A stretch of DNA of 64,000 nt from Pseudoalteromonas shioyasakiensis (GCF_019134595.1 NZ_CP077770.1:226001-290000), one strand, 5' to 3'; shown: positions 18,872 to 28,240, counted from the first letter of the stretch. Made by a program: numbers and translations. The notes: generated by a model not told the origin, from the letters alone.

Positions 18872-18917
18872 AGAACACACATTTATTATCTTTCAGATAA
18901 TTCTGATACAGCGTATG

Positions 18918-20324
18918 TTACACGCTGTAGTACATTTCGAACTCAACTGGGTGAGTTGTCATGTTAAGTTTTTCAACTTCTTGACCTTTAAGCGCGATGT
19001 ATGCATCGATTAGGTCATCAGTGAATACGCCACCTTGAGTTAAGAACTCACGGTCAGCGTCTAATGATGCTAGTGCTTCAGATAAAGAAGATGCAACTTG
19101 TGGGATCTCAGCTGCTTCTTCAGCAGGTAGATCGTATAAGTCTTTGTCCATTGCATCGCCAGGGTGGATCTTGTTTTTGATACCGTCAAGGCCAGCCATA
19201 AGCATTGCAGAGAATGCTAAGTATGGGTTAGCTGTTGGATCAGGGAAACGTACTTCGATACGACGTGCTTTTGCAGACGGTACCACTGGGATACGGATTG
19301 AAGCAGAACGGTTACGTGCAGAGTATGCAAGCATAACTGGTGCTTCGAAGCCTGGAACTAGACGCTTGTATGAGTTAGTTGACGCGTTAGCGAATGCGTT
19401 GATTGCTTTAGCGTGCTTGATGATACCACCGATGTAGTAAAGTGCTTCTTCAGATAGACCCGCGTATTTGTCACCAGCGAAGATGTTTACGCCATCTTTA
19501 CCTAGAGATTGGTGACAGTGCATACCAGAACCGTTATCACCTACGATTGGCTTAGGCATGAATGTCGCTGTTTTTCCGTAAAGGTGAGCCATGTTATGGA
19601 TAACATATTTCATCTCTTGGATTTCGTCAGCTTTTAATACCATTGTATTGAAGCGAGTTGCGATCTCATTTTGACCTGCAGTTGCTACTTCGTGGTGGTG
19701 AGCTTCTACTACTTGACCTAGTTCTTCAAGAACTAAACAAGTCGCTGAACGCCAGTCATGTGATGAATCAACAGGTGAACACGGGAAGTAACCGCCTTTA
19801 ACACCTGGACGGTGACCCATGTTGCCACCTTCGTAGTCTTTATCTGAGTTCCAAGCAGCTTCTACAGAATCGATTTTGTACATAGAACCAGACATGTCTG
19901 ATTTGTACTTAACGTCATCAAAAAGGAAGAACTCTGGCTCTGGACCGAATAATACAGTGTCAGCAATACCAGTAGAGCGCATGTACTCTTCAGCGCGTTT
20001 TGCTACAGAACGTGGATCACGCTCGTAACCTTGAAGTGTTGAAGGCTCAACTACGTCACAACGTACGATTAGTGTAGCTTCTTCAGAAAACGGGTCCATT
20101 TTCGCAGACTCAGGAACAGGCATAAGTACCATGTCTGATTCGTTGATACCTTTCCAGCCAGCAATTGAAGAGCCATCAAACATTTTGCCATCTTCGAAAA
20201 AATCTTCATCAATTTGATGATGAGGAATAGAAACATGCTGTTCTTTACCTTTGGTATCAGTAAAGCGTAAATCAATGAACTTAACGTCATTTTCTTTGAT
20301 AAAATCTAAAACCGATTGTGACAT
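18918..20324 (-). CDS. glnA: Glutamine synthetase, type I
   Basis: The 468-residue enzyme makes glutamine from glutamate, ammonia and ATP; it works as a dodecamer in the cytoplasm. Signature blocks are present: [45 protein letters not shown] and the adenylylation loop around [11 protein letters not shown], where the tyrosine is the GlnE target. The C-terminus [11 protein letters not shown] is canonical. Length equals E. coli GlnA (469). Upstream are a sigma-54 promoter (20382-20397) and an NtrC site (20461-20477), so expression is tied to GlnL/GlnG. Confidence 0.98.
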   Translation of the reverse strand: MSQSVLDFIKENDVKFIDLRFTDTKGKEQHVSIPHHQIDEDFFEDGKMFDGSSIAGWKGINESDMVLMPVPESAKMDPFSEEATLIVRCDVVEPSTLQGYERDPRSVAKRAEEYMRSTGIADTVLFGPEPEFFLFDDVKYKSDMSGSMYKIDSVEAAWNSDKDYEGGNMGHRPGVKGGYFPCSPVDSSHDWRSATCLVLEELGQVVEAHHHEVATAGQNEIATRFNTMVLKADEIQEMKYVIHNMAHLYGKTATFMPKPIVGDNGSGMHCHQSLGKDGVNIFAGDKYAGLSEEALYYIGGIIKHAKAINAFANASTNSYKRLVPGFEAPVMLAYSARNRSASIRIPVVPSAKARRIEVRFPDPTANPYLAFSAMLMAGLDGIKNKIHPGDAMDKDLYDLPAEEAAEIPQVASSLSEALASLDADREFLTQGGVFTDDLIDAYIALKGQEVEKLNMTTHPVEFEMYYSV

Positions 20325-20381
20325 GTGTCCTCCAATTGTTGGGTTTTATTTTTTGCTGCATTATTGCTTTTCGCTTATATA

Positions 20382-20397
20382 AGCTGGTTTCGTGCCA
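20382..20397 (-). promoter_or_regulatory. Sigma-54 promoter of glnA
   Basis: On the minus strand TGGCACGAAACCAGCT has GG and GC separated by exactly 10 bases, the invariant -24/-12 spacing, with the consensus TGGCAC block. Transcription would start near 20371, about 45 bases before the glnA ATG. It resembles glnAp2 of E. coli. Confidence 0.85.
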
Positions 20398-20460
20398 TTT
20401 TTTTAACACCTTGTTTAGACTTATAAAAAGTAAACAGGGCTTTGTTTTGTTAACTTTCAT

Positions 20461-20505
20461 TGCACTAAATTGGTGCGTAAAAAGATCATTCTGGTGCGTA
20501 AAAAG
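20461..20505 (-). promoter_or_regulatory. NtrC-binding enhancer of glnA
   Basis: TGCACTAAATTGGTGCG (20461-20477) is nearly identical to the strong NtrC sites of enteric glnA (GCAC-N7-GTGC). A half-site array follows: TGGTGCGTAAAAAG occurs at 20471 and again at 20492, a 21-bp repeat, two helical turns apart. The elements lie 65-125 bp upstream of the sigma-54 promoter, the usual enhancer position. Confidence 0.8.
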
Positions 20506-20832
20506 TGCGACCTTGTTTTGCACAATTATTGAGCGTGCCAATTTTTCTGTTATGAACACGATTTAGTGCCAAAATATGGATCAAAAACGAAAATTTCGCC
20601 AGTTTTGAGCTAAGATTCACTTTATTTTTCATAAATTTGTCATTTATAAAACAGATACTTATAAAAAGCCTGAAGAAAGTTTATAAATTTATATTGGATA
20701 AACTTTCATCCATGCCATTATTAAGGGATAATATGCGCCCTTTTAAATCCTATGCTGGGACATCTGGTGAAAACGCAGGTGAGTGCGTAGATCTTGCAGG
20801 ATCAATGAGATTCAATTTCTCTGAGAAAAAAT
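20506..20832. other. typA upstream region
   Basis: AT-rich and without a credible gene. A perfect 9-bp inverted repeat GAAAGTTTA … TAAACTTTC spans 20675-20707. TTTCAT and GATAAT with 17 bp between them (about 20703-20731) are a possible sigma-70 promoter for typA, leaving a leader of about 95 bases. Confidence 0.4.
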
Positions 20833-22656
20833 ATGAGCATCGAAAAGTTAAGAAATATAGCGATTATCGCCCACGTTGACCACGGTAAAACAACTTTGGT
20901 TGATAAACTGCTTGAGCAATCAGGCACATTAGAAACGCGCGGCGGTAACGAAGAGCGCGTAATGGACTCAAACGACATTGAGAAAGAGCGTGGTATTACC
21001 ATTTTAGCTAAAAACACAGCTATCTCTTGGAACGACTACCATATCAATATCGTAGACACCCCAGGACACGCCGACTTCGGTGGTGAAGTAGAACGCGTAC
21101 TTTCGATGGCTGACTCAGTATTACTACTTGTTGATGCTCAAGAAGGTCCAATGCCGCAAACGCGTTTCGTAACGCAAAAAGCATTCGCACAAGGTTTAAC
21201 GCCGATTGTTGTTATCAACAAAATCGACAAACCAGGCGCACGTCCTGACTGGGTTATGGACCAAGTTTTCGACTTATTCGATAACTTAGGTGCAACTGAT
21301 GAACAGTTAGACTTTAAAGTAATCTATGCATCAGCTATCAACGGCTGGGCAACAATGGATTTAGACGAGCCATCAGATAACATGGAACCAATGTTCCAGA
21401 TGATCGTTGACGAAGTATCTCCACCGGATGCAGATCCTGAAGGTGCTTTCCAAATGCAAATTTCTCAGCTTGACTACAACTCATACATCGGTGTTATCGG
21501 TGTAGGTCGTATCAAGCGTGGTACTGTTCGTCCTAACCAACAAGTAACAATTGTTAGTGCAGATGGTACTAAGCGTAACGGTAAAGTTGGCCAAGTAATG
21601 AGCTACTTAGGTCTTGAGCGTCATGAAGCAGAATCTGCAGGCGCAGGTGACATCATTGCAATCACAGGTCTTGGTGAGCTGAAAATCTCAGACACTATCT
21701 GTGATGTAAATACCGTTGAAGCATTACCACCGCTAAGCGTTGATGAGCCTACAGTAACAATGACGTTCTCTGTAAATACATCACCGTTTGCTGGTAAAGA
21801 AGGTAAATTCGTAACTTCACGTAACATCCTTGAGCGTTTACAAGCTGAGCTTGTACACAACGTAGCATTACGTGTTGAAGAAACTGACAACCCAGATAGC
21901 TTCCGTGTTTCTGGTCGTGGTGAGTTACACTTAGGTATCTTAATCGAGAACATGCGTCGTGAAGGTTACGAGCTTGCTGTATCTCGTCCACAAGTAATCC
22001 TTCGTGAAGTTGATGGTCAAAAAGAAGAGCCATACGAAACACTTACAATCGACTGTCAAGAAGAGCACCAAGGTTCTATCATGGAACAAATTGGTCTTCG
22101 TAAGGGTGAACTAACAGACATGTCTCCAGATGGTAAAGGCCGTGTACGTATGGACTTTATGATCCCAAGCCGTGGCTTAATTGGTTTCCAAACTGAATTC
22201 ATGACATTAACGTCTGGTTCTGGTCTTCTTTACCACACATTCGATCACTACGGTCCACATAAAGGCGGTACTATCGGTGCTCGTAAGAATGGTGTAATGA
22301 TTGCTAACGCAACTGGTAAAGCACTTACTAACGCATTATTCAACTTACAAGACCGTGGTAAGTTATTCATCGGTCACGGTGTTGAAGTTTACGAAGGTAT
22401 GGTTATCGGTATCCACAGCCGTGACAACGACCTAACAGTAAACGCGCTTAAAGGTAAGCAACTTACAAACGTTCGTGCATCTGGTACAGATGAAGCACAA
22501 ACGTTAACACCACCACTTAACTATACGCTTGAACAAGCGATTGAATTCATCGATGATGATGAGTTAGTGGAAGTTACTCCTCAGAGCATCCGTATTCGTA
22601 AACGTCACTTAACTGAAAGTGAGCGTAAACGTGCGAGCCGTCAAGCTAAAGACTAA
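20833..22656 (+). CDS. typA: Ribosome-associated translational GTPase TypA/BipA
   Basis: A 607-residue GTPase that binds the ribosome and assists 50S assembly, notably at low temperature and under stress. The G motifs are visible: [12 protein letters not shown] (G1), RGITI (G2), [13 protein letters not shown] (G3) and VINKIDKP (G4). The EF-G-like domains and the TypA-specific C-terminal domain follow ([17 protein letters not shown]). Length matches E. coli BipA (607). The upstream ribosome site is weak (CTGAGAAAAAAT). Codon use is strongly biased, as in highly expressed genes. It is divergent from glnA, as in E. coli. Confidence 0.97.
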   Translation: MSIEKLRNIAIIAHVDHGKTTLVDKLLEQSGTLETRGGNEERVMDSNDIEKERGITILAKNTAISWNDYHINIVDTPGHADFGGEVERVLSMADSVLLLVDAQEGPMPQTRFVTQKAFAQGLTPIVVINKIDKPGARPDWVMDQVFDLFDNLGATDEQLDFKVIYASAINGWATMDLDEPSDNMEPMFQMIVDEVSPPDADPEGAFQMQISQLDYNSYIGVIGVGRIKRGTVRPNQQVTIVSADGTKRNGKVGQVMSYLGLERHEAESAGAGDIIAITGLGELKISDTICDVNTVEALPPLSVDEPTVTMTFSVNTSPFAGKEGKFVTSRNILERLQAELVHNVALRVEETDNPDSFRVSGRGELHLGILIENMRREGYELAVSRPQVILREVDGQKEEPYETLTIDCQEEHQGSIMEQIGLRKGELTDMSPDGKGRVRMDFMIPSRGLIGFQTEFMTLTSGSGLLYHTFDHYGPHKGGTIGARKNGVMIANATGKALTNALFNLQDRGKLFIGHGVEVYEGMVIGIHSRDNDLTVNALKGKQLTNVRASGTDEAQTLTPPLNYTLEQAIEFIDDDELVEVTPQSIRIRKRHLTESERKRASRQAKD

Positions 22657-22681
22657 TAACGTCTTTTAGTTTTACAAAATT

Positions 22682-22720
22682 AAAACCGCCGTATTGAAAA
22701 ATACGGCGGTTTTTTGTTTT
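22682..22720 (+). terminator. Rho-independent terminator of typA
   Basis: AAAACCGCCGTATT and AATACGGCGGTTTT around GAAA, followed by a T-rich tail. Very strong stem. Confidence 0.93.
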
Positions 22721-22732
22721 AGTGTAAGCCAG

Positions 22733-22764
22733 GTAGGTTGGGTAGAGCGAAGCGAAACCCAACT
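22733..22764. repeat. Short palindromic repeat-like element (GTTGGGT … ACCCAAC)
   Basis: GTTGGGT (22737-22743) and ACCCAAC (22757-22763) flank AGAGCGAAGCGAA. I recall near-identical elements (GGTTGGGTAGAGCGAAGCGA and so on) scattered in many gammaproteobacterial genomes, where they behave as intergenic REP-like sequences. Only one copy is seen in this window. Confidence 0.5.
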
Positions 22765-22857
22765 TAATTTATATAAACTTCTAAACGCAACTCGTAACTT
22801 TTTACTAACTCCCCCATCTGTACTATCTTTTCTAAACCTACCTTGCAGGAGAGTAAG

Positions 22858-23283
22858 ATGTATTTAGTTAGACTGATTTACACAAGTGAAATTAGCGATG
22901 GGTTTGGGCCTAATGACATCGAAGATATTCTCGAGAAAGCTAAGCAGAATAATGCAGAATGTAATGTAACTGGGCTACTTTGTTTTAATAGCTCCCACTT
23001 TATGCAATGTCTTGAGGGGTCGCGAAAAGCAGTTAATGAAACTTATCATCGAATTCTTAATGACAAACGGCATCGCAATATCATCATGCTGAATTATTGT
23101 GAAATTTATGAAAGAGAGTTTGAAAATTGGTCTATGGGTTACATTCCTAATTCAAAAATGACAACCCCATTAAACTTAAAGTATTCAGGTACCCGCGAAT
23201 TTAACCCATTAGCCATGTCTGCAGGAAGCGCCCATAAACTTATGTTGGCCTTACGGGACTCATTGCTCAAACATACTATGTAG
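22858..23283 (+). CDS. BLUF-domain blue-light photosensor
   Basis: A 141-residue stand-alone BLUF protein. The FAD pocket residues are present: Y8 in RLIYTS, N32 in KQNNAE and Q50 in FMQCLEG, with the VTGLLCF core strand and a W at 90 in ENWSMGY. The ATG at 22858 follows GCAGGAGAG. BLUF proteins sense blue light through a hydrogen-bond switch around flavin and usually signal to another protein. There is no output domain here and no GGDEF/EAL gene next door, so the partner is unknown. The last 45 residues are a helical extension. Confidence 0.9.
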   Translation: MYLVRLIYTSEISDGFGPNDIEDILEKAKQNNAECNVTGLLCFNSSHFMQCLEGSRKAVNETYHRILNDKRHRNIIMLNYCEIYEREFENWSMGYIPNSKMTTPLNLKYSGTREFNPLAMSAGSAHKLMLALRDSLLKHTM

Positions 23284-23298
23284 GGCTTGCAAGTGTCA

Positions 23299-24390
23299 CT
23301 ACAGCGACACTTGCTCACCTTCATTCAATATGTAAAGAGGAACTTGGCTGTTCATCTGCTTTTGCATATGCAGTAATCTTAATAATGCAGAGTGGCTTGA
23401 ATGGTCACCCATTTGCCAGCTTGAGTTGCCATAACCCCATGGGATCATCACTTTACAGCTTAGCTCCGCAGCGGCGTTTAAGCTGTCTTCTGGCGTTGTA
23501 TGAACATAGCGATACCAGTTACCGTTTTCTTCATGGTAATAAGAAGCGATAGGCATTAAACATACATCAATCTCGCCGTATTTTTGATTAATATCTTGAA
23601 AGTGTTTTGAGTAACCTGTATCACCAGCAAAAAACAAAGTTTTACCATTTTGCTCAAGTAACCAACCATTCCATAAATCTTTATTGTGGTCGTCGTAAAT
23701 GAAAGGCACCATAATACGACTGCTAAAATGGTGAGCTGGCAGCGCATGAATTGTTAAATCATTAATTTGTGTACTTGCGTACCACGCCATTTCTGAAATA
23801 TTAAAGCCACCCGTCGGGAAGTTATCTGCAAACCCTAATGGCACTAGATAGCGTGGTTTATTACCAATTTCTTCAATATCGGCTTTGTTAAAATGGTCAT
23901 AGTGAATGTGTGAGTATATTACTGCATCTAAGCCATCAAGTTCAGCTTGTGATGGCCAAAAACCAGGTTTGCGATAAATGCCCCCAGCAAGTTTAAAGGC
24001 AAAGTCTACAGGCGAATCAAACTGATCTTTAACAGGGTCAAACAACAGCTGCTCACCATTGGGTGACTGAATATAAAACCCTGCATGACCTAACCAGCGC
24101 ACCGTAAACCCTGAGTTGATTGCAGGTACATTTTGCTGTGCTTGATATTGGCATTTTGAGTTGCTGTCGTCGCACTGAAGCAGTTCTGAGGCTTCATAGC
24201 AATTGTCAGTGCAGGTTGTTGGGTATTCTTTATCACCCGGATAAAGATTGTGGTAGCGACCTTCGTACTCACCCTCGGTTTTTAACGGAGTGATAGTGCC
24301 TTCACCGGCAATAACATTAACAGTGTTTGAATTACTGCATGCACTTAAAAGTGCTGCTGCAATAAGCGTTGAGAGTGTTTTTAAATGCAT
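23299..24390 (-). CDS. MBL-fold metallohydrolase lipoprotein (NAPE-PLD/RomA-like)
   Basis: A 363-residue predicted lipoprotein with lipobox LLSAC near residue 19. The metallo-beta-lactamase fold is complete: VRWLGHAGFYIQ, metal motif SHIHYDHF (H-x-H-x-DH), then LPAHHF, LFFAGDTGYSKH and VMIPWGYG. This arrangement matches the NAPE-phospholipase-D/UlaG-like branch. Residues about 55-85 hold an insertion with four cysteines (CTDNCYEASELLQC, NSKCQ), unusual for the family. Likely substrate is a lipid or nucleotide phosphoester, not determinable here. I chose the ATG at 24390 because it gives a clean signal peptide. Confidence 0.8.
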   Translation of the reverse strand: MHLKTLSTLIAAALLSACSNSNTVNVIAGEGTITPLKTEGEYEGRYHNLYPGDKEYPTTCTDNCYEASELLQCDDSNSKCQYQAQQNVPAINSGFTVRWLGHAGFYIQSPNGEQLLFDPVKDQFDSPVDFAFKLAGGIYRKPGFWPSQAELDGLDAVIYSHIHYDHFNKADIEEIGNKPRYLVPLGFADNFPTGGFNISEMAWYASTQINDLTIHALPAHHFSSRIMVPFIYDDHNKDLWNGWLLEQNGKTLFFAGDTGYSKHFQDINQKYGEIDVCLMPIASYYHEENGNWYRYVHTTPEDSLNAAAELSCKVMIPWGYGNSSWQMGDHSSHSALLRLLHMQKQMNSQVPLYILNEGEQVSL

Positions 24391-24474
24391 ACCATGCTTA
24401 TTTTTTATTCTTTGCAGTGAGTTTAGCAAAATAACATTTAAGGTAAATCATTAAAAAGTAACAAGAGGTTACAC

Positions 24475-24501
24475 AAAAAAGCCTACGTTTAAGTAGGCTT
24501 T
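24475..24501 (-). terminator. Rho-independent terminator of the DUF2959 gene
   Basis: Minus strand: AAAGCCTAC and GTAGGCTTT around TTAAAC, then TTTTTGTG. It ends the DUF2959 gene. Confidence 0.88.
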
Positions 24502-24523
24502 CGTTACTAATAGCTTGAGTTGA

Positions 24524-25180
24524 TCAGCCCGCTTTATTCATTTGCTCAATGAACTTATTAGAGTCTTCAATTGATTTGTTCATGTCGTCCATTAACACTT
24601 TTATATCGCGTTTTAGGCTTGTGAACTCACCTTTGATAGCAGTTACAGCTTGTGCGTTTAAGTTGTGTTTTAAATACAGAACGTTGTCATGTAAAGACGA
24701 TAACACGGGTTCCATTTTGCTTTCTGCACTGCGCATTGAGCGAAGTAGTTGATCAAATTGGCGCTTAGTTGCATTGAGCTTTTTGCTGCTTTCACGTTTA
24801 AGAGAGGCGCTTTTGTATTGCTCTAGCTCATCGGCCCATTCATCAAATAGCGCTTCAGCTACATCTTCTACTTTATTGATATTGCTTGTTACGTCGTTTG
24901 CTGCTGCCAAGCTCGATTCGTAATCATCATTCAGTTGATTATAGGCATCTTGTAGTTCACCACCATCAAAATTGATAAGCGTAGTTAATCTGTCTAATGC
25001 TGATTGAAACTCTTCTTGCGATTCTTGCTGTGCTTCTTTAGTTTCTTCTACGCGGTCTACTAAAATGTCGCGCTTATGCACACCTACAGATTCCATGGCT
25101 GAGTAGTAAGCTGACTGACAGCCTGATAATGCCATTGTTACTGCAAATAGTGGTGCACTTAAAAGTGTCAGTTTTTTCAT
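24524..25180 (-). CDS. DUF2959 family lipoprotein
   Basis: A 218-residue predicted lipoprotein (ALSGC, lipidated cysteine at residue 21). The N-terminal stretch YYSAMESVGVHKRDILVDRVEE is the hallmark of DUF2959. The rest is almost all alpha-helical with heptad patterns (LTTLINFDGGELQDAYNQLN, QFDQLLRSMRSAESKM), so a coiled-coil periplasmic protein is expected. Function unknown. Monocistronic with a strong terminator. Confidence 0.85.
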   Translation of the reverse strand: MKKLTLLSAPLFAVTMALSGCQSAYYSAMESVGVHKRDILVDRVEETKEAQQESQEEFQSALDRLTTLINFDGGELQDAYNQLNDDYESSLAAANDVTSNINKVEDVAEALFDEWADELEQYKSASLKRESSKKLNATKRQFDQLLRSMRSAESKMEPVLSSLHDNVLYLKHNLNAQAVTAIKGEFTSLKRDIKVLMDDMNKSIEDSNKFIEQMNKAG

Positions 25181-25266
25181 TGAGAATCCTTTTTAGGTAC
25201 CTGTCATTTCAAATTATGTGGTGGATTGCTATGATTATCAAAACATTTTAGCAGAAATTAGATTCT

Positions 25267-26139
25267 ATGGATGAGAAGCTCAGTCGATATAAGTTGCAAT
25301 TAAGCACTTTTTTAAAGCAACAACCTACTTGGTGGATGCAGTATCTTAATCGTTGTATTGACGATCAAATCACTGTTAATGCGGGTTATTTGGCTTATGT
25401 AACTCTGTTATCAATCGTGCCTTTAGTTGCGGTTGGCGTCGCTATTTTTTCTGCATTTCCAGGATTCGAAAGCACGTTAGTGACCATAGAAAACTTCTTG
25501 TTTACTAACCTTGTGCCGACCTCTACAGATGTAATTAAAGAGCATATCAGCGCTTTTGCCGGTAATGCGAATAAAATGACTGCCGTGGGTGTGGGCTTTT
25601 TAGCGGCGGTATCCTTGTTACTCATTCGCAATGTCGATGCTACATTAAATCGAATTTGGCGTATTAAGAAAAAGCGCCCAATGATGATTTCGTTTGCCGT
25701 TTATTGGATGGTGCTCAGTCTAGGCCCTGTGTTATTAGGGGCTAGTATTGGTGTTACTTCATATATTGTGTCGTTAGTATCGTTTGCTGATCAAGGCATC
25801 CCCGGCTTTAGCGGCTTTTTATTGAAACTATTACCTTACATAATTTCAATGATTGGCTTCATTATGCTCTATACTTTAGTTCCTAACACACGAGTTCCAT
25901 TTAGAGCGGCAATTCCAGGCGCTTTGTTTGCAGCTATGTTGTTTGAGCTGACAAAAAAAGGCTTTGCTCTGTATATCAGTCACTTCCCATCATATGAAGT
26001 TATTTATGGGGCGTTGGCGACAATCCCTATTTTATTTGTATGGGTATATTTGTCGTGGATTGTCGTATTACTCGGTGCAGAATTTACTGTATGTATCAGC
26101 CCTGAGAATATCGAGGACACGCCTGATATAGAGGTTTAA
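25267..26139 (+). CDS. YihY/BrkB family inner-membrane protein
   Basis: A 290-residue integral membrane protein with about six transmembrane segments. The family start GYLAYVTLLSIVPLVAVGVAI and the conserved TRVPFRAAIPGALFAA and FVWVYLSWIVVLLGAEF stretches are present. E. coli YihY is 290 residues. Once called RNase BN, the family is now regarded as a membrane protein of unclear function (BrkB was linked to serum resistance). It begins a run of + strand genes: yihY, the alpha/beta hydrolase (25 bp later) and dtd; E. coli also has yihY next to dtd. Confidence 0.9.
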   Translation: MDEKLSRYKLQLSTFLKQQPTWWMQYLNRCIDDQITVNAGYLAYVTLLSIVPLVAVGVAIFSAFPGFESTLVTIENFLFTNLVPTSTDVIKEHISAFAGNANKMTAVGVGFLAAVSLLLIRNVDATLNRIWRIKKKRPMMISFAVYWMVLSLGPVLLGASIGVTSYIVSLVSFADQGIPGFSGFLLKLLPYIISMIGFIMLYTLVPNTRVPFRAAIPGALFAAMLFELTKKGFALYISHFPSYEVIYGALATIPILFVWVYLSWIVVLLGAEFTVCISPENIEDTPDIEV

Positions 26140-26164
26140 ATTCACTGCACCTAAGGAGAGCGAG

Positions 26165-27118
26165 GTGCAGTTACATCCACAATATGTTGCCAACCGTGAT
26201 TATCACTTAAGTGTTGGCGATGGTCATCAAATCCATGTGCAAGAATATGGTGCGTCTACAGGGGTTGCTGTGGTGTTATGCCATGGCGGGCCTGGTGCGG
26301 GTCTATGCCCTGAAAATTGCCGCTTTTTCGATTTAGAACGTTTTCGGGTGATTATGTTCAGTCAGCGCGGTTGCGGTCACTCAACACCCCATGATAGTTC
26401 AACCAATACCACCTCAGAATTAGTTGCCGATCTCGAGTATTTACGCCAGCAACTGGGTATTGAAAAGTGGCTGGTGTGTGGTGAGTCATGGGGTGCCACT
26501 TTGGCACTTGTCTATGCTATTCATCACCAAGAGCATGTTGCAGGGCTTATTTTACGGGCTAGCTTTTTAGCTTGTAACAGTGACTTCGAGTGGCTTTACA
26601 CAGCAAAAGGAGCTGGCGCGCATTTTTACCCTGAGTGCTTTAATGAATTTGCAAATGATTACTCTGATTGGCATGCCTTACTCGATTTTTATCAGCAACA
26701 GCTAAACAGTGACGATCAAATTAAAGCTAGTAAATTTGCCAAGTTATGGTGTCATTGGGAGCAGATATTATGCCATGGTGAGCCTTTGACAAGCTGGAGT
26801 TTACAGGAGCCCCATGTCGGGTTAAATCAAGCAAGATTAATGGTGCATTATTTTCGTAATCACTGTTTTATTGACGAAGGTTTTATCGCAGAAAATGCAC
26901 ATCTCCTGACTCATTTACCGATTTGGTTTATTCATGGCCGCGCCGATTTGATCTGTCGATATAGTGCCGTACAGCAGCTTGCTGAACAGTTAAATGCACA
27001 ATTATTGATTTTAGATGGTATTGGGCACAGCAGCGATAATCAGGTATATTTGGCGGCAATGCGACGTGCCGCAGATTTAATGTATATCAAGTTATCGAGG
27101 GATCAATGCAAGGCTTAA
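26165..27118 (+). CDS. Alpha/beta hydrolase, proline iminopeptidase-like (S33)
   Basis: A 317-residue serine hydrolase. It shows the oxyanion motif CHGGPGAGL, the nucleophile elbow GESWGATLAL (serine) and the final histidine in GIGHSSDN. These match the prolyl iminopeptidase group, which removes N-terminal proline from peptides in the cytoplasm. Some members act on other small amides or esters, so the substrate is a family guess. The start is GTG with AAGGAGAGCGAG upstream. Its last codons overlap the dtd start by 13 bp, indicating translational coupling. Confidence 0.85.
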   Translation: MQLHPQYVANRDYHLSVGDGHQIHVQEYGASTGVAVVLCHGGPGAGLCPENCRFFDLERFRVIMFSQRGCGHSTPHDSSTNTTSELVADLEYLRQQLGIEKWLVCGESWGATLALVYAIHHQEHVAGLILRASFLACNSDFEWLYTAKGAGAHFYPECFNEFANDYSDWHALLDFYQQQLNSDDQIKASKFAKLWCHWEQILCHGEPLTSWSLQEPHVGLNQARLMVHYFRNHCFIDEGFIAENAHLLTHLPIWFIHGRADLICRYSAVQQLAEQLNAQLLILDGIGHSSDNQVYLAAMRRAADLMYIKLSRDQCKA

Positions 27119-27543
27119 TTCAAAGAGTAAAACAGGCGAAAGTAGAAGTGGCAGGCGAAGTAGTTGGTGAAATTTCACAAGGTATTTTGCTGCTATTAGG
27201 TGTTGAAAAACAGGATACCGAGCAAAGCGCTCAGAAACTTTTACACAAAGTCAGCAATTACCGCATTTTTACCGATGAACAAGGAAAGATGAATTTAAGT
27301 TTGAATGATATCAAAGGTGAGCTTTTAGTGGTATCGCAGTTTACGTTAGCAGCCGACACTAAAAAGGGTATGCGTCCGAGCTTTTCAAGTGCTGGCACGC
27401 CAGAGCAAGCCAATACGCTCTATGAGTATTTTATTGCTGAGGCTAAAAAAGCGGGCTTAACAGTGGCTACAGGGCAATTTGGTGCTGATATGCAAGTAAG
27501 CCTATGTAACGATGGTCCCGTTACTTTTAATTTATCTGTTTAA
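27106..27543 (+). CDS. dtd: D-aminoacyl-tRNA deacylase
   Basis: The 145-residue enzyme hydrolyses D-aminoacyl-tRNA (and Gly-tRNA-Ala) to keep D-amino acids out of translation. Both family motifs are present: SQFTLAADTKKGMRPSF and NDGPVTFNL. Length equals E. coli Dtd (145). The start lies inside the end of the upstream hydrolase gene. Converges with the SpeE-like gene with only 7 bp between the stops. Confidence 0.96.
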   Translation: MQGLIQRVKQAKVEVAGEVVGEISQGILLLLGVEKQDTEQSAQKLLHKVSNYRIFTDEQGKMNLSLNDIKGELLVVSQFTLAADTKKGMRPSFSSAGTPEQANTLYEYFIAEAKKAGLTVATGQFGADMQVSLCNDGPVTFNLSV

Positions 27544-27550
27544 CAGACAG

Positions 27551-28240
27551 CTACTTTTTGATCATCACGATGTGATTCACGTAGTCGGGGATTTTTACAA
27601 TGCTTGGGCGCTTGCCAAACTCGGTAATTAGCAGATGCTCAAGTTGTTTTAGCTGCGATGGGTGATTAGATAAAAAATTAATGAATAACAAGCCATCTTT
27701 TGCCATCGCTGCTCTTAGTTTGGTGTAAAACTGGTGCTTGTATAAAAATAATGGCGCATCTACCTCACTGAATAAATCTAGGATAATCCAATTGTATTCG
27801 TTGTTTTGCTCTAACACCTGTTGAGCATCAAAACAGTGTAGGTTATTGGCATGGTCGCCACCAAAATAGCGTTTATAGCAGTGAATTATGTCGGGGTTTT
27901 TATCAACCGATGTCAGTTGGCTATCAGGGTAGGTGTGCTGTAAGTAATTACGAATAGCACCGCCACCTAGCCCTAATTCTAAAATCTTTTTAGGTTCCTC
28001 TAAGTCTTGCCAAAGCTTTGCAAGATACTGTAAATGAGGGAAAAGCAACCTGGCAGGGCGGCGTTTTTCAATGACCGATTGCAGGGTTTCGTTGATCAGT
28101 AACCAGCGTAATTGGTTAAGTTGCCTAACTTGAATACTGTAATTGCCTTGTTTATGCCAATAGATGAGTTGCCCTAATCGGTGGCAGTCCTCAATAAAAC
28201 TATGTTTTACTGCGCCACTGGGTTCAAAAAAATGTTCCAT
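27551..28240 (-). CDS. Spermidine-synthase-like methyltransferase-fold protein
   Basis: A 229-residue Rossmann-fold protein. ILELGLGGGAIRNYL is the nucleotide-binding motif I, followed by acidic SVDKNPDII and WIILDLFSEVDAPLF. The pattern is like SpeE, but the SpeE catalytic DGTDP block is absent, so it is probably not a true spermidine synthase; the true one is at 51015-51878. I chose the ATG at 28240 (MEHFFEPSG); upstream non-ATG codons extend the frame by 13 residues. Substrate unknown. Confidence 0.75.
   Translation of the reverse strand: MEHFFEPSGAVKHSFIEDCHRLGQLIYWHKQGNYSIQVRQLNQLRWLLINETLQSVIEKRRPARLLFPHLQYLAKLWQDLEEPKKILELGLGGGAIRNYLQHTYPDSQLTSVDKNPDIIHCYKRYFGGDHANNLHCFDAQQVLEQNNEYNWIILDLFSEVDAPLFLYKHQFYTKLRAAMAKDGLLFINFLSNHPSQLKQLEHLLITEFGKRPSIVKIPDYVNHIVMIKK

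Noticed and set aside
20318..20566. Open frames on both strands upstream of glnA
   Set aside because: The region carries the sigma-54 promoter and NtrC sites; the frames have low-complexity AT-rich composition.
20637..20879. 80-residue plus-strand open frame running into typA
   Set aside because: It covers the typA promoter and leader, lacks a ribosome site and overlaps the true typA start in another frame.
23289..23314. Inverted repeat GCAAGTGTC … GACACTTGC between the BLUF and MBL genes
   Set aside because: It could be a terminator stem but no T run follows on either strand, and it overlaps the MBL stop codon.
25267..26139. Calling the YihY-family protein ribonuclease BN
   Set aside because: RNase BN activity is now assigned to the elaC product; this membrane protein family has no proven RNase role.
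27551..28240. Annotation of this gene as a second spermidine synthase
   Set aside because: The Rossmann motif is SpeE-like but the catalytic DGTDP block is missing; the real speE is at 51015-51878.
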